A stretch of DNA of 64,000 nt from Thalassobius vesicularis (GCF_004799325.1 NZ_SSMD01000011.1:62001-126000); one strand, 5' to 3'; positions 18,639 to 27,611 are shown, numbered from the stretch's first letter. A program made the numbers and translations. Notes: generated from the letters alone by a model not told the origin.

Positions 18639-19648
18639 TTCAGCTGAGTGTTGCGGGTGACTGCGCGGGTCAGGCGCTTGCCGACGACCTTGTCGAAGTC
18701 ATAGCCCGCGATCTCGCCCGAGCCGGGACGGCGCGCCCAGATATCGGCCTCGGTGATGACATGCCCCTCGGGCAAGTCCGCGTCCGCCACGACCGACGCG
18801 CGGGCAAAGCGATAGACGTCTTCCTCGGGCCCGGTGCGTTTCTTGTCGTTGTTCGCCGCGACCCAAATCTCGCGCGAGCGGTCGATCAGGAAGCGCAGCT
18901 CGGCCGGGTCCATCGAGCACGAAATATCCGGCCCCTTGCGATAGCGGGTGTCGGTATAGTGCCGCTCCAGAATGCAGGCGCCCAACGCGACCGAGGCCAG
19001 CGCCATTTCCGGCCCGATCGAGTGGTCCGAGAAGCCGACAACGGCATTCGGGAAGGCGTTTTTCAGCTCGGTCACGCCTTTCAGCGAGACGATTTCAGCC
19101 GGCGACGGATACAAATTGGTGCATTCCAGCAGCGCGTATTCGACGCCCGCATCCTCTAGGATTTGCACGCTGGCGCGCATGGTTTCGATGGTCTGCATGC
19201 CCGTCGACAGGATCACCGGCTTACCCTTGCGCGCGATGTGGCGGATCAGCGGCAGGTTGTCCGCCTCGCCCGAGCCGATCTTGTAGGCTGGCACGTCCAG
19301 CGTTTCCAGGTAATCGGCGGCGGCCCGGCTGAACGGGGTGGAAATCCAGATCATCCCCAGCTCTTCGGTATAGCGCTTCAGCTCGGCCTCTTCGTCCAGC
19401 GTCAGCGCGCAGCCCGCCATCACGTCCCAGATCGAGACATCCGCGTTGGGCGGAAAGATCGACTTGGCCTCGTCGGTCATCTCATCCTCAAGGATGTGGG
19501 TCTGGTGCTTGACCATCTCACAGCCCGAGGCCGCGGCCAGACGGACCATTTCCTTGGCGACGGACAGATCGCCGCCGTGGTTGATACCGATTTCCGCGAT
19601 CACCAGCGGCGGGTGGCCGGGGCCGATCTCTCGATGCGCGATTTTCAT
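18620..19648 (-). CDS. neuB: N-acetylneuraminate synthase (NeuB/LegI-type)
   Basis: 342 residues. It condenses a 2-acylamino-mannose-type sugar with phosphoenolpyruvate to make a nine-carbon sialic-like acid. The N-terminal TIM barrel shows VIAEIGINHGGDL, VKHQTHILEDEMTDEA, STPFSRAAADYL, YKIGSGEADNLPL and VGFSDHSIG. A SAF antifreeze-like domain closes the C-terminus (VADADLPEGHVITEADIWAR with GKRLTRAV). VKHQTHILEDEM is close to Neu5Ac synthases, but legionaminate synthases look similar. A GGAGG ribosome site precedes the ATG. It is cotranscribed with the downstream GT25 gene. Confidence 0.93.
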   Translation of the reverse strand: MKIAHREIGPGHPPLVIAEIGINHGGDLSVAKEMVRLAAASGCEMVKHQTHILEDEMTDEAKSIFPPNADVSIWDVMAGCALTLDEEAELKRYTEELGMIWISTPFSRAAADYLETLDVPAYKIGSGEADNLPLIRHIARKGKPVILSTGMQTIETMRASVQILEDAGVEYALLECTNLYPSPAEIVSLKGVTELKNAFPNAVVGFSDHSIGPEMALASVALGACILERHYTDTRYRKGPDISCSMDPAELRFLIDRSREIWVAANNDKKRTGPEEDVYRFARASVVADADLPEGHVITEADIWARRPGSGEIAGYDFDKVVGKRLTRAVTRNTQLKWSDLA

Positions 19649-19720
19649 GCGGGGAACCTCCTGCGATTTGCCCGATCCCTAGCACGCGCCCGCGCCCGCT
19701 ACCAGTAGAAGGGGCCAGTA

Positions 19721-21019
19721 TCAGCCGTGCAGCAGCGCCTGCGCCAGCGTGGGCGTAAAGCCGCGCGTGGCCCAAAGGCGGGCGAACCCGTCGGACTGCC
19801 CCTGCTGATCCGCCAGCCGCAGGATTTCGCGGGCAATGGCGGCGGCATCGGGGGCGATGACGCACAGGCCCAACCCCTCCAGATAGCGGAAATCTGCGCC
19901 GAACAGTCGGGAATGAGAGCCTGCGATCACCTCGCAGCCTTTGAGGACCGGCTCATAGGGGTTGTGGCCCCAACCGTAGAACAGCGTGTCGCCCATGAAC
20001 ACGGCAACCGAGTCCTCGAACCAGGTGCCCAGCTCGCCATAGCTGTCGGCGATGAACACCGCGTCGTCGGCGCCTGGCAGCCCGTCGATGGATCGGCAGG
20101 GGGCGGCGACCATCTCTTGCAGCTCTGCCAGCTGATCCTTCCAGCGCGGGGCGAGGATCAGGCGCAGATCGGGGCGGGTGGCGCGGGCGATGTCCAGCGC
20201 CTCTAGCAGCACCGGCACCTCGACCGAGCGGACCGAGGCTGCCGTCACCACCAACCGCCCCGCCCAGACAGCACGCAATTGCGCCAGCAGATCGGGCTTG
20301 GCCACCAGAGGCGCGGCGTCGAGTTTGAGGTTCGGCAGGGTCAAGATCTGGGCATCGGTGCGCAGCCATGTGCGGGCATCGACGGCGCAAGCGTCTGAGA
20401 ACACATGCATCACGTCGATATGGCCCATCATCCAGCGCCCCAGCCCCGGCAATTTGCGCAGATCGTCGCCCAGCCGCCCGTCCATCTGGCCGTTGACGAT
20501 CCCCACCCGCGCGCCGCGTTGTTTCAGCAGGTGCAGGGCGACGGGCCAGAGGTCACGCTCGCAGAAGATCGCGGTGTCGGGCTGCCAGTGATCCAGAAAG
20601 CGGCGCATTACCAGGTATGTGTCGTAGGGGGCCAGTTGCACGGTGACGCGCCCGCCCTCGGCCAGCTTCGCGAACACCTTTTGCGCCGCAAATGTCCGCG
20701 TCGTCACCACGCAATGCACGCCCTGCGCCAGCAGTTCCGGGATCAGCGGCAGCAAAGCCGTGGAATCCCCCGGCCCGATCGAGTGCAGCCACACCACCCG
20801 CCCCTGCGGGCGTGGAGGCAGATCGCGCGCGATGCGTTCGTTGACGCGGTCCACGCCGATATCCTCGGGGCGTTTGCGGCCCATCCGCGCGACGACAGCC
20901 CGGATCAGCGCATCCGGGATCACCCGCGCCAGCCCGAAATAGGCCGTCATCAGCGCACGTTCCTTGAACGAGGCCGCCCGCCTGCGCGCTGTCAGTTCCT
21001 GCTGGACCGGGTCTGTCAT
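19721..21019 (-). CDS. WaaA-like transferase, paralogue 3, with Asp at the catalytic Glu site
   Basis: 432 residues. Overall WaaA layout: VVWLHSIGPGDSTALLPL, AIFCERDLWPVAL, VVTAASVRSVEVPVLLEA, VFIADSYGELGTWF and GWGHNPYEPVLKGCEVIAG. The residue at the position of the catalytic base Glu (GE in other WaaA proteins) is Asp85 in this protein, and the ASTHEGE-type loop is also changed. It may therefore be weakly active, use another donor, or be inactive. I chose the ATG at 21019, with GGAAGG six bases upstream; the frame stays open to 21082. It stands alone on the minus strand, 73 bp upstream of neuB, and divergent from kdsB. Confidence 0.8.
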   Translation of the reverse strand: MTDPVQQELTARRRAASFKERALMTAYFGLARVIPDALIRAVVARMGRKRPEDIGVDRVNERIARDLPPRPQGRVVWLHSIGPGDSTALLPLIPELLAQGVHCVVTTRTFAAQKVFAKLAEGGRVTVQLAPYDTYLVMRRFLDHWQPDTAIFCERDLWPVALHLLKQRGARVGIVNGQMDGRLGDDLRKLPGLGRWMMGHIDVMHVFSDACAVDARTWLRTDAQILTLPNLKLDAAPLVAKPDLLAQLRAVWAGRLVVTAASVRSVEVPVLLEALDIARATRPDLRLILAPRWKDQLAELQEMVAAPCRSIDGLPGADDAVFIADSYGELGTWFEDSVAVFMGDTLFYGWGHNPYEPVLKGCEVIAGSHSRLFGADFRYLEGLGLCVIAPDAAAIAREILRLADQQGQSDGFARLWATRGFTPTLAQALLHG

Positions 21020-21202
21020 GGCCATCCTTCCGCCTGTCCCATGCGCGGCCCGTCGCGCGCCGGGGGCCTGCGGCATTGACACCGCCCCGGATGACAGGCC
21101 ATGAACGGGTCATCGGACCCGGGGAAGCTGTGACCTGTTTCCCCCTCAAGGTCAAGAAATCGCGGGCGAAACCGCCTTTTGGCCCGCCAAGGAACGAAGA
21201 CC

Positions 21203-21964
21203 ATGACCAGACACGTCGTCGCGCTGATCCCGGCCCGGATGGAAAGCTCTCGCTTGCCGGGCAAACCGCTGAAGAAGATTTCGGGCATCCCGATGATCGT
21301 TCACGTCGCCAAACGCTCGATGCTGGCTGACAGCGTGGACAAGGTGGTGGTGTGCACCGACTCGGTCGATATCCTGTTCGCCTGCGAATCCTACGGGATC
21401 GAGGTTTGCATGACCAAATCCTCGCACCAGAACGGCACCGAGCGGATCGCCGAAGCGGCCGAGGTGATGGGCCTGACGGACGACGACATCATCATCGACG
21501 TGCAGGGCGACGAGCCCTTCGTCAAACCCGAATACATCCAGCAGGTCGCTGATTTCGTTGCTGAAACCGACTATGGCTGCGTCGTGCCGCACCAGATGAT
21601 CGACGAATACGGCAACCTGAACCGGGTGAAGCTGGTCTCGCATGGCGACCGCATTCTGTATTTCTCGCGCAGCGATGTGCCTTGCTATTTCGGGCAAGTG
21701 CAGCAGCCGATGAAGAAACACCTGTCGATCATCGGCTTCCGTCTGGCCGCGCTGCGCCGCTTCGTGTCCTCGGAACCGACCCCGCTGGAAAACATCGAAC
21801 GGATCGAGCTGATGCGCCTGATCGAGCTGGGCGAGCCGATCGGCACCTTCCACCAGGACGGCGTCAGCCTATCGGTGGACACACCCGAAGACTACGAACT
21901 CGCCTGCCGCATGATGGAACGCGACCCGCTGTTCCGCACCACCATCGAACCGGAGCTGTCGTGA
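21203..21964 (+). CDS. kdsB: 3-deoxy-manno-octulosonate cytidylyltransferase
   Basis: 253 residues. KdsB makes CMP-Kdo, the donor for WaaA. Motifs are VVALIPARMESSRLPGKPL at the N-terminus (nucleotide binding), VVVCTDSVDI, SHQNGTERIAEAAEV, IIDVQGDEPFVKPEYI, LYFSRSDVPCYF and SVDTPEDYELA. The start at 21203 follows an AAGGAACGAAG ribosome site. It overlaps the HAD phosphatase gene by one base and lies opposite a WaaA homologue, so donor synthesis and transfer genes are grouped here. kdsA and kdsD are not in the window. Confidence 0.93.
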   Translation: MTRHVVALIPARMESSRLPGKPLKKISGIPMIVHVAKRSMLADSVDKVVVCTDSVDILFACESYGIEVCMTKSSHQNGTERIAEAAEVMGLTDDDIIIDVQGDEPFVKPEYIQQVADFVAETDYGCVVPHQMIDEYGNLNRVKLVSHGDRILYFSRSDVPCYFGQVQQPMKKHLSIIGFRLAALRRFVSSEPTPLENIERIELMRLIELGEPIGTFHQDGVSLSVDTPEDYELACRMMERDPLFRTTIEPELS

Positions 21965-22593
21965 TGACCACCCTCAAACATATCTCCTTCGATCTGGACG
22001 GCACGCTGATCAATTCCTTCGGCAACATGAAGATCGCCTGGCAGGGCGCGACCGAGGCCCTGCACATCAACTGCGGCTTTTCCGAATACCGCCGCTATGT
22101 CGGCCTGCCTTTCCCCAAGATCATGGAGATGCTGGGCCTGAAGAACTATACCACCGAGCTGTCCGAGGAATATTTCACCCGCACCCGCGCGCTGGCTGGC
22201 AACATCCCGGAAATCCCGGGTGCGAAGGATCTGGTGAAACTGTGCCGCGACGAGGGGTACAAGGTCTCGATCATCACGTCGAAGCCGCGCAAGAACTCGG
22301 AAGACATCGTTGAAAAGATGGGCTTTCAGGTCGACGAGCTGATCTGCGGCGACGATTTCACCAAGGGCAAGCCCGATCCCTATGCGGGCTTTCTGGTGTG
22401 CAAAAAGCTGGGCGTGACCCCGGCCGAGACGTTGTACGTCGGGGACATGGTGTTCGACTTCCAATTCGCGCTGAACGCCGGGATGCAGTTCGTTTATTTC
22501 GACGACAACGGTGCGAACCGGATGCCCTCGAACATGGTCAACCACTGTGACCGCATCCACACCCTGCCGGAACTGGCGGCACGACTGGCGTGA
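21964..22593 (+). CDS. HAD-superfamily phosphatase, possibly Kdo/sugar-related
   Basis: 209 residues. HAD motifs are all present: I, ISFDLDGTLIN (nucleophile Asp); II, SIITSKPRKN; III, a Lys in FTKGKPDPYAGF; IV, LYVGDMVFDFQFA. The alpha-helical cap between motifs I and II places it in the phosphoglycolate-phosphatase-like subfamily. Classical KdsC lacks this cap. It overlaps kdsB (TGATG), so a dephosphorylation step in Kdo or nonulosonate metabolism is plausible, but the substrate is not known. Confidence 0.82.
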   Translation: MTTLKHISFDLDGTLINSFGNMKIAWQGATEALHINCGFSEYRRYVGLPFPKIMEMLGLKNYTTELSEEYFTRTRALAGNIPEIPGAKDLVKLCRDEGYKVSIITSKPRKNSEDIVEKMGFQVDELICGDDFTKGKPDPYAGFLVCKKLGVTPAETLYVGDMVFDFQFALNAGMQFVYFDDNGANRMPSNMVNHCDRIHTLPELAARLA

Positions 22594-22683
22594 CGACGGC
22601 GCGCCCGGAAGGGTCGCAATTGACCTCGACCGGATCGGCGAAGGGCGCGACACTGCGGGCACGTTTGTGACGAGGGGGAACGG

Positions 22684-23697
22684 ATGCCGGGTGACGCGGG
22701 CAACATGGCGGGGCGCTTTGTGGCGGACAGGTATCGCGGCGTCCTGATCGCCGTGATCGTTGCCACAGCGGCCAAGTTCCTGTCCGAGCATTACGGCGCC
22801 CCCGCCATGCTGATGGCGCTGCTGCTGGGGATCGCCTTCAACTTTCTGTCCGAAGGCGGAGCATGCCAGCTGGGGATCGAGTTTTCGGCCCGCACGATAC
22901 TGAGGATTGGCGTCGCGCTGCTGGGGGTCCGCATCAGTATCGAGACGATGATCGGCCTAGGGCCTGCGCTGATCCTGACCGTTATTGCGGGGGTTGTCCT
23001 GACCATCCTGTTCGGCATTCTGGCCGCGCGGGTTCTGGGGCGCAGCGCCCGGTTCGGCGTTATGACCGGCGGCGCGGTCGCGATTTGCGGTGCCTCTGCC
23101 GCGATGGCCATTGCGGCGATCCTGCCGAAATCCGAAACCTCCGAGCGTGACCTGACCTTTACCGTGCTGGGCGTGACGATCCTGTCGACGCTGGCGATGA
23201 TCACCTACCCGATCCTGACCGCAACGTTCGACTTCGACGCCCGCGCCGCCGGGGTGTTTCTGGGCGGCACCATCCATGACGTCGCGCAGGTCGTGGGCGC
23301 GGGTTATTCCATCTCAGAGGAAACCGGCGACGTCGCCACGCTGGTCAAGCTGATCCGCGTCGCGATGCTGGCCCCGGTTGTTCTGGTGATTTCGCTCATC
23401 ATGCAGCGCCGGGTTGCCGCCGGAGAAGGTGCCAAACGGCCGCCCCTGCTGCCGTTGTTTGTCATCGGCTTTCTGGCCCTTGGCGCGGCCAATTCGATGG
23501 GCCTGATCCCGGGCAGCGTCACGACGGTGCTCAGCACCGGGTCTCAGTGGGCGTTGTTGACGGCCATTGCGGCGGTCGGGATGAAAACCTCGCTCAAGAC
23601 CATGTTCGACATTGGCGGGCAAGCGATCGCGCTGATCGTCGGAGAGACGCTGTTCATCATCCTGATCATTCTGACCGGGGTTCATCTGGCTACTTGA
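22684..23697 (+). CDS. YeiH/UPF0324 family membrane protein
   Basis: 337 residues with about ten hydrophobic segments. The conserved block GGAVAICGASAAMAIAAILP is typical of this family (YeiH, formerly conserved hypothetical 698). GGTIHDVAQVVGAG and LGAANSMGLIPG also match. Homologues are annotated as putative sulfate exporters, but the function is not established. A GAGGGGGAACGG stretch serves as the ribosome site. The gene ends 18 bp before a bidirectional terminator shared with the convergent tautomerase gene. Confidence 0.85.
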   Translation: MPGDAGNMAGRFVADRYRGVLIAVIVATAAKFLSEHYGAPAMLMALLLGIAFNFLSEGGACQLGIEFSARTILRIGVALLGVRISIETMIGLGPALILTVIAGVVLTILFGILAARVLGRSARFGVMTGGAVAICGASAAMAIAAILPKSETSERDLTFTVLGVTILSTLAMITYPILTATFDFDARAAGVFLGGTIHDVAQVVGAGYSISEETGDVATLVKLIRVAMLAPVVLVISLIMQRRVAAGEGAKRPPLLPLFVIGFLALGAANSMGLIPGSVTTVLSTGSQWALLTAIAAVGMKTSLKTMFDIGGQAIALIVGETLFIILIILTGVHLAT

Positions 23698-23715
23698 TCT
23701 GCCCACGGGATGCGA

Positions 23716-23742
23716 AAAACCCGGGCGCGAGGCCCGGGTTTT
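23716..23742. terminator. Bidirectional rho-independent terminator
   Basis: AAAACCCGGGC and GCCCGGGTTTT form an 11-bp perfect stem around a 5-base loop. Runs of A on one side and T on the other make it work in both directions. It lies between the convergent yeiH-like and tautomerase genes. Confidence 0.88.
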
Positions 23743-23745
23743 CCA

Positions 23746-24078
23746 TCATTTCAGCGCGACGTAGGTTTCGGCGTCCAGTTGCATGCACCGGAAGGCCGGG
23801 CTGGCGCCACTGGCCGCCTCGACCAGTTTCTTGACCTCAGCCCCGAACGATTCCAGCACCGGCCGGGTCCGGTTCGGACGCGGCATGATGTGGATTTCGA
23901 CGTTGATCAGGGGCTGATCGGGCAAGCCGATCACCGGAACAATGGCCACCTGCACGGCGCTTGCCGGAACCTCGAGCCGCTCCATGATGCAGGCCCGCAG
24001 GGGTTCAAGCGCGGCTGACAGCTCGGCCTTGCGCTCGGCCAGCAGGTCTTGGTCTACGAACAGTTTCAGGTTCGGCAT
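23746..24078 (-). CDS. Tautomerase-superfamily protein
   Basis: 110 residues. The protein starts Met-Pro, so removal of Met would expose the catalytic Pro1 of tautomerases ([17 protein letters not shown]). The beta-alpha-beta pattern and the length fit a fused or larger 4-oxalocrotonate-tautomerase-like protein. It is the last gene of the pcaI-pcaJ-pcaF run, 10 bp after pcaF, so a role near aromatic-acid breakdown is likely. The exact reaction cannot be assigned. Confidence 0.7.
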   Translation of the reverse strand: MPNLKLFVDQDLLAERKAELSAALEPLRACIMERLEVPASAVQVAIVPVIGLPDQPLINVEIHIMPRPNRTRPVLESFGAEVKKLVEAASGASPAFRCMQLDAETYVALK

Positions 24079-24088
24079 GGGGGCGTCC

Positions 24089-25288
24089 TCAGACCGCTTC
24101 CAGCGCGATGGCGATGCCCTGGCCCACGCCGATGCACATCGTCGACAGCGAGCGTTTGCCGCCGTTCAACTGCATTTCCAACGCTGCGGTGCCGGTGATG
24201 CGTGCGCCCGACATGCCCAGCGGGTGGCCCAGTGCGATCGCGCCGCCATTGGGGTTCACGCGGGGGTCATCGTCGGCGATGCCCAGCTCGCGCAGCGTCG
24301 CCAGACCTTGGGCCGCAAAGGCCTCGTTCAGCTCGATCACGTCGAAATCGGCCTGACCCAATCCCAGCAGCTTCATCAGCTTGGCCGAGGCGGGCGCCGG
24401 CCCGATCCCCATGATGCGCGGCGGCACGCCTGCGGTGGCCCCGCCCAGAATGCGCGCGATGGGACGCAGACCGTGGGTTTTCACAGCTTCTTCGGACGCG
24501 ATGATCAGTGCTGCGGCACCATCATTGACGCCCGAGGCATTGCCCGCCGTGACCGAGCCACCGGCGCGGAACGGCGCGGGCAGCTTGGCCAGCGCCTCGA
24601 TGGTGGTGGCGCGGGGGTGCTCGTCAGTATCCACGACGATGGGATCGCCCTTGCGCTGCGGGATCACGACCGGCACGATTTCCTTGGCCAGCCGGCCCGA
24701 GGCAATCGCCGCCGCCGCCTTGTTCTGGCTGCGCAGGGCAAAAGCGTCCTGATCGGCGCGGTTGATCTTGTAGTCCTCGGCAACGTTTTCCGCGGTTTCG
24801 GGCATGGAATCCACGCCGTACTGCTTTTGCATCAGCTTGTTGACGAAGCGCCAGCCGATGGTGGTGTCATAGACCGCGTTCGAGCGCGAAAACGCGCTTT
24901 CCGCCTTGGGCATCACGAAGGGGGCGCGCGACATGCTTTCGACCCCGCCGGCGATGGCCAGCTGAATCTCGCCCGCCTTGATCGCCCGCGCCGCTGCGAT
25001 GATCGCATCCATCCCCGAGCCGCACAGGCGGTTCATCGTGGTGCCCGGCACGTCCACCGGCAGCCCCGCCAGCAGCGCGGACATGCGCGCGACGTTGCGG
25101 TTATCCTCGCCGGCCTGGTTGGCGCAGCCGTAATAGACCTCGTCCACGGTGGCCCAATCGATGTCGTGGCGCTCGATCAGAGCCTTGATCGGGATCGCCC
25201 CCAGATCGTCGGCGCGAACGCCGGACAATGCGCCGCCGAAACGGCCAATGGGGGTGCGCACGTAGTCGCAGATATAAGCGTCGGTCAT
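24089..25288 (-). CDS. pcaF: 3-oxoadipyl-CoA thiolase (PcaF/acetyl-CoA acyltransferase)
   Basis: 399 residues. It cleaves 3-oxoadipyl-CoA to succinyl-CoA and acetyl-CoA, the last step of the beta-ketoadipate pathway. The nucleophilic Cys is in [25 protein letters not shown], the His of NEAFAAQ and the C-terminal CIGVGQGIA complete the thiolase active site. The opening [18 protein letters not shown] is typical of PcaF. It lies 9 bp after pcaJ, so it belongs to the pcaIJF operon. A general acetyl-CoA acetyltransferase is less likely because of the context. Confidence 0.9.
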   Translation of the reverse strand: MTDAYICDYVRTPIGRFGGALSGVRADDLGAIPIKALIERHDIDWATVDEVYYGCANQAGEDNRNVARMSALLAGLPVDVPGTTMNRLCGSGMDAIIAAARAIKAGEIQLAIAGGVESMSRAPFVMPKAESAFSRSNAVYDTTIGWRFVNKLMQKQYGVDSMPETAENVAEDYKINRADQDAFALRSQNKAAAAIASGRLAKEIVPVVIPQRKGDPIVVDTDEHPRATTIEALAKLPAPFRAGGSVTAGNASGVNDGAAALIIASEEAVKTHGLRPIARILGGATAGVPPRIMGIGPAPASAKLMKLLGLGQADFDVIELNEAFAAQGLATLRELGIADDDPRVNPNGGAIALGHPLGMSGARITGTAALEMQLNGGKRSLSTMCIGVGQGIAIALEAV

Positions 25289-25297
25289 GGTGTCCTC

Positions 25298-25981
25298 TTA
25301 CAGCTCGGGCACAATCAGGTCGGCCACCGGGCCATCGGTCGTCAGAACGGCCCCGGTGACGGCTTGCAATTCGTCGAACGAGATATTCGGAATTTTCTCC
25401 CGCAGAACGAAATTACCGCCTTCAATATCGACAACCGCCAGCGAAGTATAGACCCTGGTGACGCAACCCACGCCGGTCAGCGGCAGCGAGCATTCGGCCA
25501 GCAGTTTCGGCTCGCCCTTCTTGGTGCAGTGATCGGTCAGCACGGCCACGCGTTTCGCGCCATGCACCAGATCCATCGCGCCGCCCACGGCCGGGACGCC
25601 GCCCTTGCCGGTGGACCAGTTCGCCAGATCGCCATTCTGCGCGACCTGGTAGGCCCCCAGAATCGCCACATCCAGATGCCCGCCGCGCACCATCGCGAAG
25701 CTGTCGGCATGGTGGAAAAAGCTGGCACCAGGGCGCAGCGTGATCGCCTTTTTGCCCGCGTTGATCAGATCCCAGTCCTCTCGCCCCTTGGCCGGGGACT
25801 CGCCGAAATCCAGCACGCCGTTTTCGGTGTGAAAGATCGCCTGACGGCCTTGCGGCTGGTACTTCGCCACCATCTCGGGGAAGCCGATGCCCAGGTTGAC
25901 ATAGGCGCCATCCTCGATGTCCTGCGCCGCGCGCCAGGCGATCTGAGCATTGCTCAGCTTGATCGCTTCGATATCGGTCAT
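25298..25981 (-). CDS. pcaJ: 3-oxoadipate CoA-transferase subunit B
   Basis: 227 residues. It carries the catalytic Glu in FHTENGVLDFGESPA, the classic HTENG site of class I CoA-transferase beta subunits. GGHLDVAILGAYQVAQNGDL and DHCTKKGEPKLL also match PcaJ/ScoB. It transfers CoA from succinyl-CoA to 3-oxoadipate together with the upstream alpha subunit, whose stop overlaps this start (ATGA). The product feeds the thiolase encoded next. Confidence 0.92.
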   Translation of the reverse strand: MTDIEAIKLSNAQIAWRAAQDIEDGAYVNLGIGFPEMVAKYQPQGRQAIFHTENGVLDFGESPAKGREDWDLINAGKKAITLRPGASFFHHADSFAMVRGGHLDVAILGAYQVAQNGDLANWSTGKGGVPAVGGAMDLVHGAKRVAVLTDHCTKKGEPKLLAECSLPLTGVGCVTRVYTSLAVVDIEGGNFVLREKIPNISFDELQAVTGAVLTTDGPVADLIVPEL

Positions 25982-26685
25982 GGATAGACGGCCTCCGCCC
26001 GGTTCAGGATTTCTTCTTGCTGGGGGTTTGCCACCGTCACCACGCGGTTGACGAAGATGCCCGGCGTGATCACGTGCTCGGGGTCGATGCTACCCAGCGG
26101 CACCAGTTCGGACACTTGCGCAATGGTCGTTGTCGCCGCCATCGCCATGATCGGGTTGAAGTTGCGCGCGGCCATCCGGTAGGTCAGGTTGCCATGCGCG
26201 TCGGCCTGTTGCGCCTTGATCAGCGCGTAATCGGCCTTCAGCCAGCGTTCCTGCACGTAAGAGCGGCCCTCGAACTCCGCCACCGGCTTGCCGATCGCCA
26301 GATCGGTACCAAAGCTGGTGGGCGTGAAGAACGCCGGGATACCTGCGCCACCGGCGCGGATGCGTTCGGCCAGAGTGCCCTGGGGCACCAGCTCCAGCTC
26401 GATCTTGCCAGCCAAGTAGGCCTCGGTAAAGACCACCGGATCGGCCGAGCGCGGGAACGAGCAGATCAGTTTATCCACCTGCCCCTGTTCGATCAGCGCC
26501 GCCAGACCGACATGGCCGTTGCCTGCGTTGTTGTTGATCACCGTCAGGTGTTTTGCGCCATGGTCGATCAGCGCGTGGATCAGCTCGATCGGGCTACCCG
26601 ATCCGCCGAACCCGCCGATCATCACGGTCGCGCCGTCGGGAATATCCGCGACGGCCTCGGCGACCGAGGCAATGCTCTTGTCCAT
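25978..26685 (-). CDS. pcaI: 3-oxoadipate CoA-transferase subunit A
   Basis: 235 residues. The alpha-subunit glycine-rich loop is ATVMIGGFGGSGSPIELIHAL, close to the GGFG-x-G-PE motif of the family. VINNNAGNGHVGLAALIEQG and GGAGIPAFFTPTSFGT match PcaI/ScoA. It is the first gene of the operon. The 159-bp space upstream, back to the TetR stop, contains a 9-bp inverted repeat that may be the operator. An acetoacetate CoA-transferase is the alternative reading, but the neighbouring PcaF-like thiolase favours 3-oxoadipate. Confidence 0.9.
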   Translation of the reverse strand: MDKSIASVAEAVADIPDGATVMIGGFGGSGSPIELIHALIDHGAKHLTVINNNAGNGHVGLAALIEQGQVDKLICSFPRSADPVVFTEAYLAGKIELELVPQGTLAERIRAGGAGIPAFFTPTSFGTDLAIGKPVAEFEGRSYVQERWLKADYALIKAQQADAHGNLTYRMAARNFNPIMAMAATTTIAQVSELVPLGSIDPEHVITPGIFVNRVVTVANPQQEEILNRAEAVYP

Positions 26686-26769
26686 TCCGAAATCCTTTGC
26701 TCAGACCTGCAAACCGGCAGGCCCCTTCGCCGATGGCATAGGGCCAGAGCGACAGCGAACCAAGGAAAT

Positions 26770-26827
26770 TGTGCGCATTGTGACCTTTGTTCAAATACCA
26801 AAGAATGCTGTGCGCATATTGAACAAA
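26770..26827. promoter_or_regulatory. Candidate operator/promoter of pcaIJF
   Basis: TTTGTTCAA (26786-26794) and its exact inverse TTGAACAAA (26819-26827) are separated by 24 bp. A direct repeat TGTGCGCAT occurs at 26770 and 26809. The block is AT-rich compared with its surroundings and lies 85-142 bp upstream of the pcaI start. It looks like the site of a dimeric activator or repressor; the regulator could be the adjacent TetR protein or an unlinked PcaQ/PcaR-type protein. Confidence 0.5.
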
Positions 26828-26844
26828 GCGATATGCAAGGACGG

Positions 26845-27504
26845 TTAAGGCTGGAACTTCAGCCGCGCATGGAAGCGTGCCAATTCGCTGTCGGTCGGGA
26901 TTTGCCCGCCGAAGGTTTTCACATACCCACCGATCCGAGCCATCCGGATCGCCTGATCCTCTTGCACCTGCATCGAGATATAGCCGATCTGGGTCAGGTA
27001 CACGGTGCGCGCCCTGACGTCGGCCTCGGACTCCTCGAACCCAAACCGTTCAAACATCGCCCGAATCGCGGTCAGCCGCGTTTCGTCGGCCAGATGAACG
27101 CGCTTTGCGACGGCATCCGACTGGTGCGCCCAACCGCGGATCGCAAAATCCAGCTGCGGTTCGAACACGGTGTCGTCATGAAAGACGACGAAAAGGTTCA
27201 GGATCGCCTCGGAAATGGTTTCGGCATAGGCGGCGCAGGCATCGACAAAGGCGCCTGTATTCTTGACCTCCCACTCGTCCAGCAGGGCGTCCAGCAGCGC
27301 GTTCCGATCCTTGAAAAACCAGTAGAAACTGGTGCGCGAGATATCCAGCGCGCTGGCCAGGGGCTGGATCTTTACCGCATCGACACCCGAGGCAATCAGC
27401 GCCTTTCGGGCCGCGTCCAGCCAAACCTCGCGCGAGCCGCGCCAGCCGGTCGGTTTTTCAGTGTCAGTCGGGGTGCCAGCGAATGCGTTCATGCCCTTGT
27501 TCAT
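26845..27504 (-). CDS. TetR family transcriptional regulator
   Basis: 219 residues. The HTH is VKIQPLASALDISRTSFYWFFKDRNALLDAL, with the SFYWFF recognition turn typical of TetR proteins. The C-terminal part is a helical ligand domain with no recognisable signature. The start at 27504 (MNKGMNAFAG) is chosen over the open extension to 27564; an ATG at 27492 is also possible. It is divergent from the flavoprotein operon starting at 27612 and upstream of pcaIJF in the same orientation. Control of the divergent operon is the simplest guess. Confidence 0.85.
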   Translation of the reverse strand: MNKGMNAFAGTPTDTEKPTGWRGSREVWLDAARKALIASGVDAVKIQPLASALDISRTSFYWFFKDRNALLDALLDEWEVKNTGAFVDACAAYAETISEAILNLFVVFHDDTVFEPQLDFAIRGWAHQSDAVAKRVHLADETRLTAIRAMFERFGFEESEADVRARTVYLTQIGYISMQVQEDQAIRMARIGGYVKTFGGQIPTDSELARFHARLKFQP

Positions 27505-27611
27505 AGTCGCGCCCGCGTATTGCGACAACAAAAATGTGCGGCCATGAACTCCTACTTGACACAAGTGAACATTTTATCATTGACTGCCCGCATCAGCCAC
27601 GGAGTGCGCCC

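Noticed and set aside
21964-22593. Calling the HAD protein KdsC
   Set aside because: KdsC is a short, capless HAD tetramer; this protein has a helical cap between motifs I and II, so only a general HAD phosphatase call is supported.
24000-25987. A 681-codon plus-strand frame opposite pcaF and pcaJ
   Set aside because: It lies over thiolase and CoA-transferase genes with intact active sites; the composition is typical of a shadow frame.
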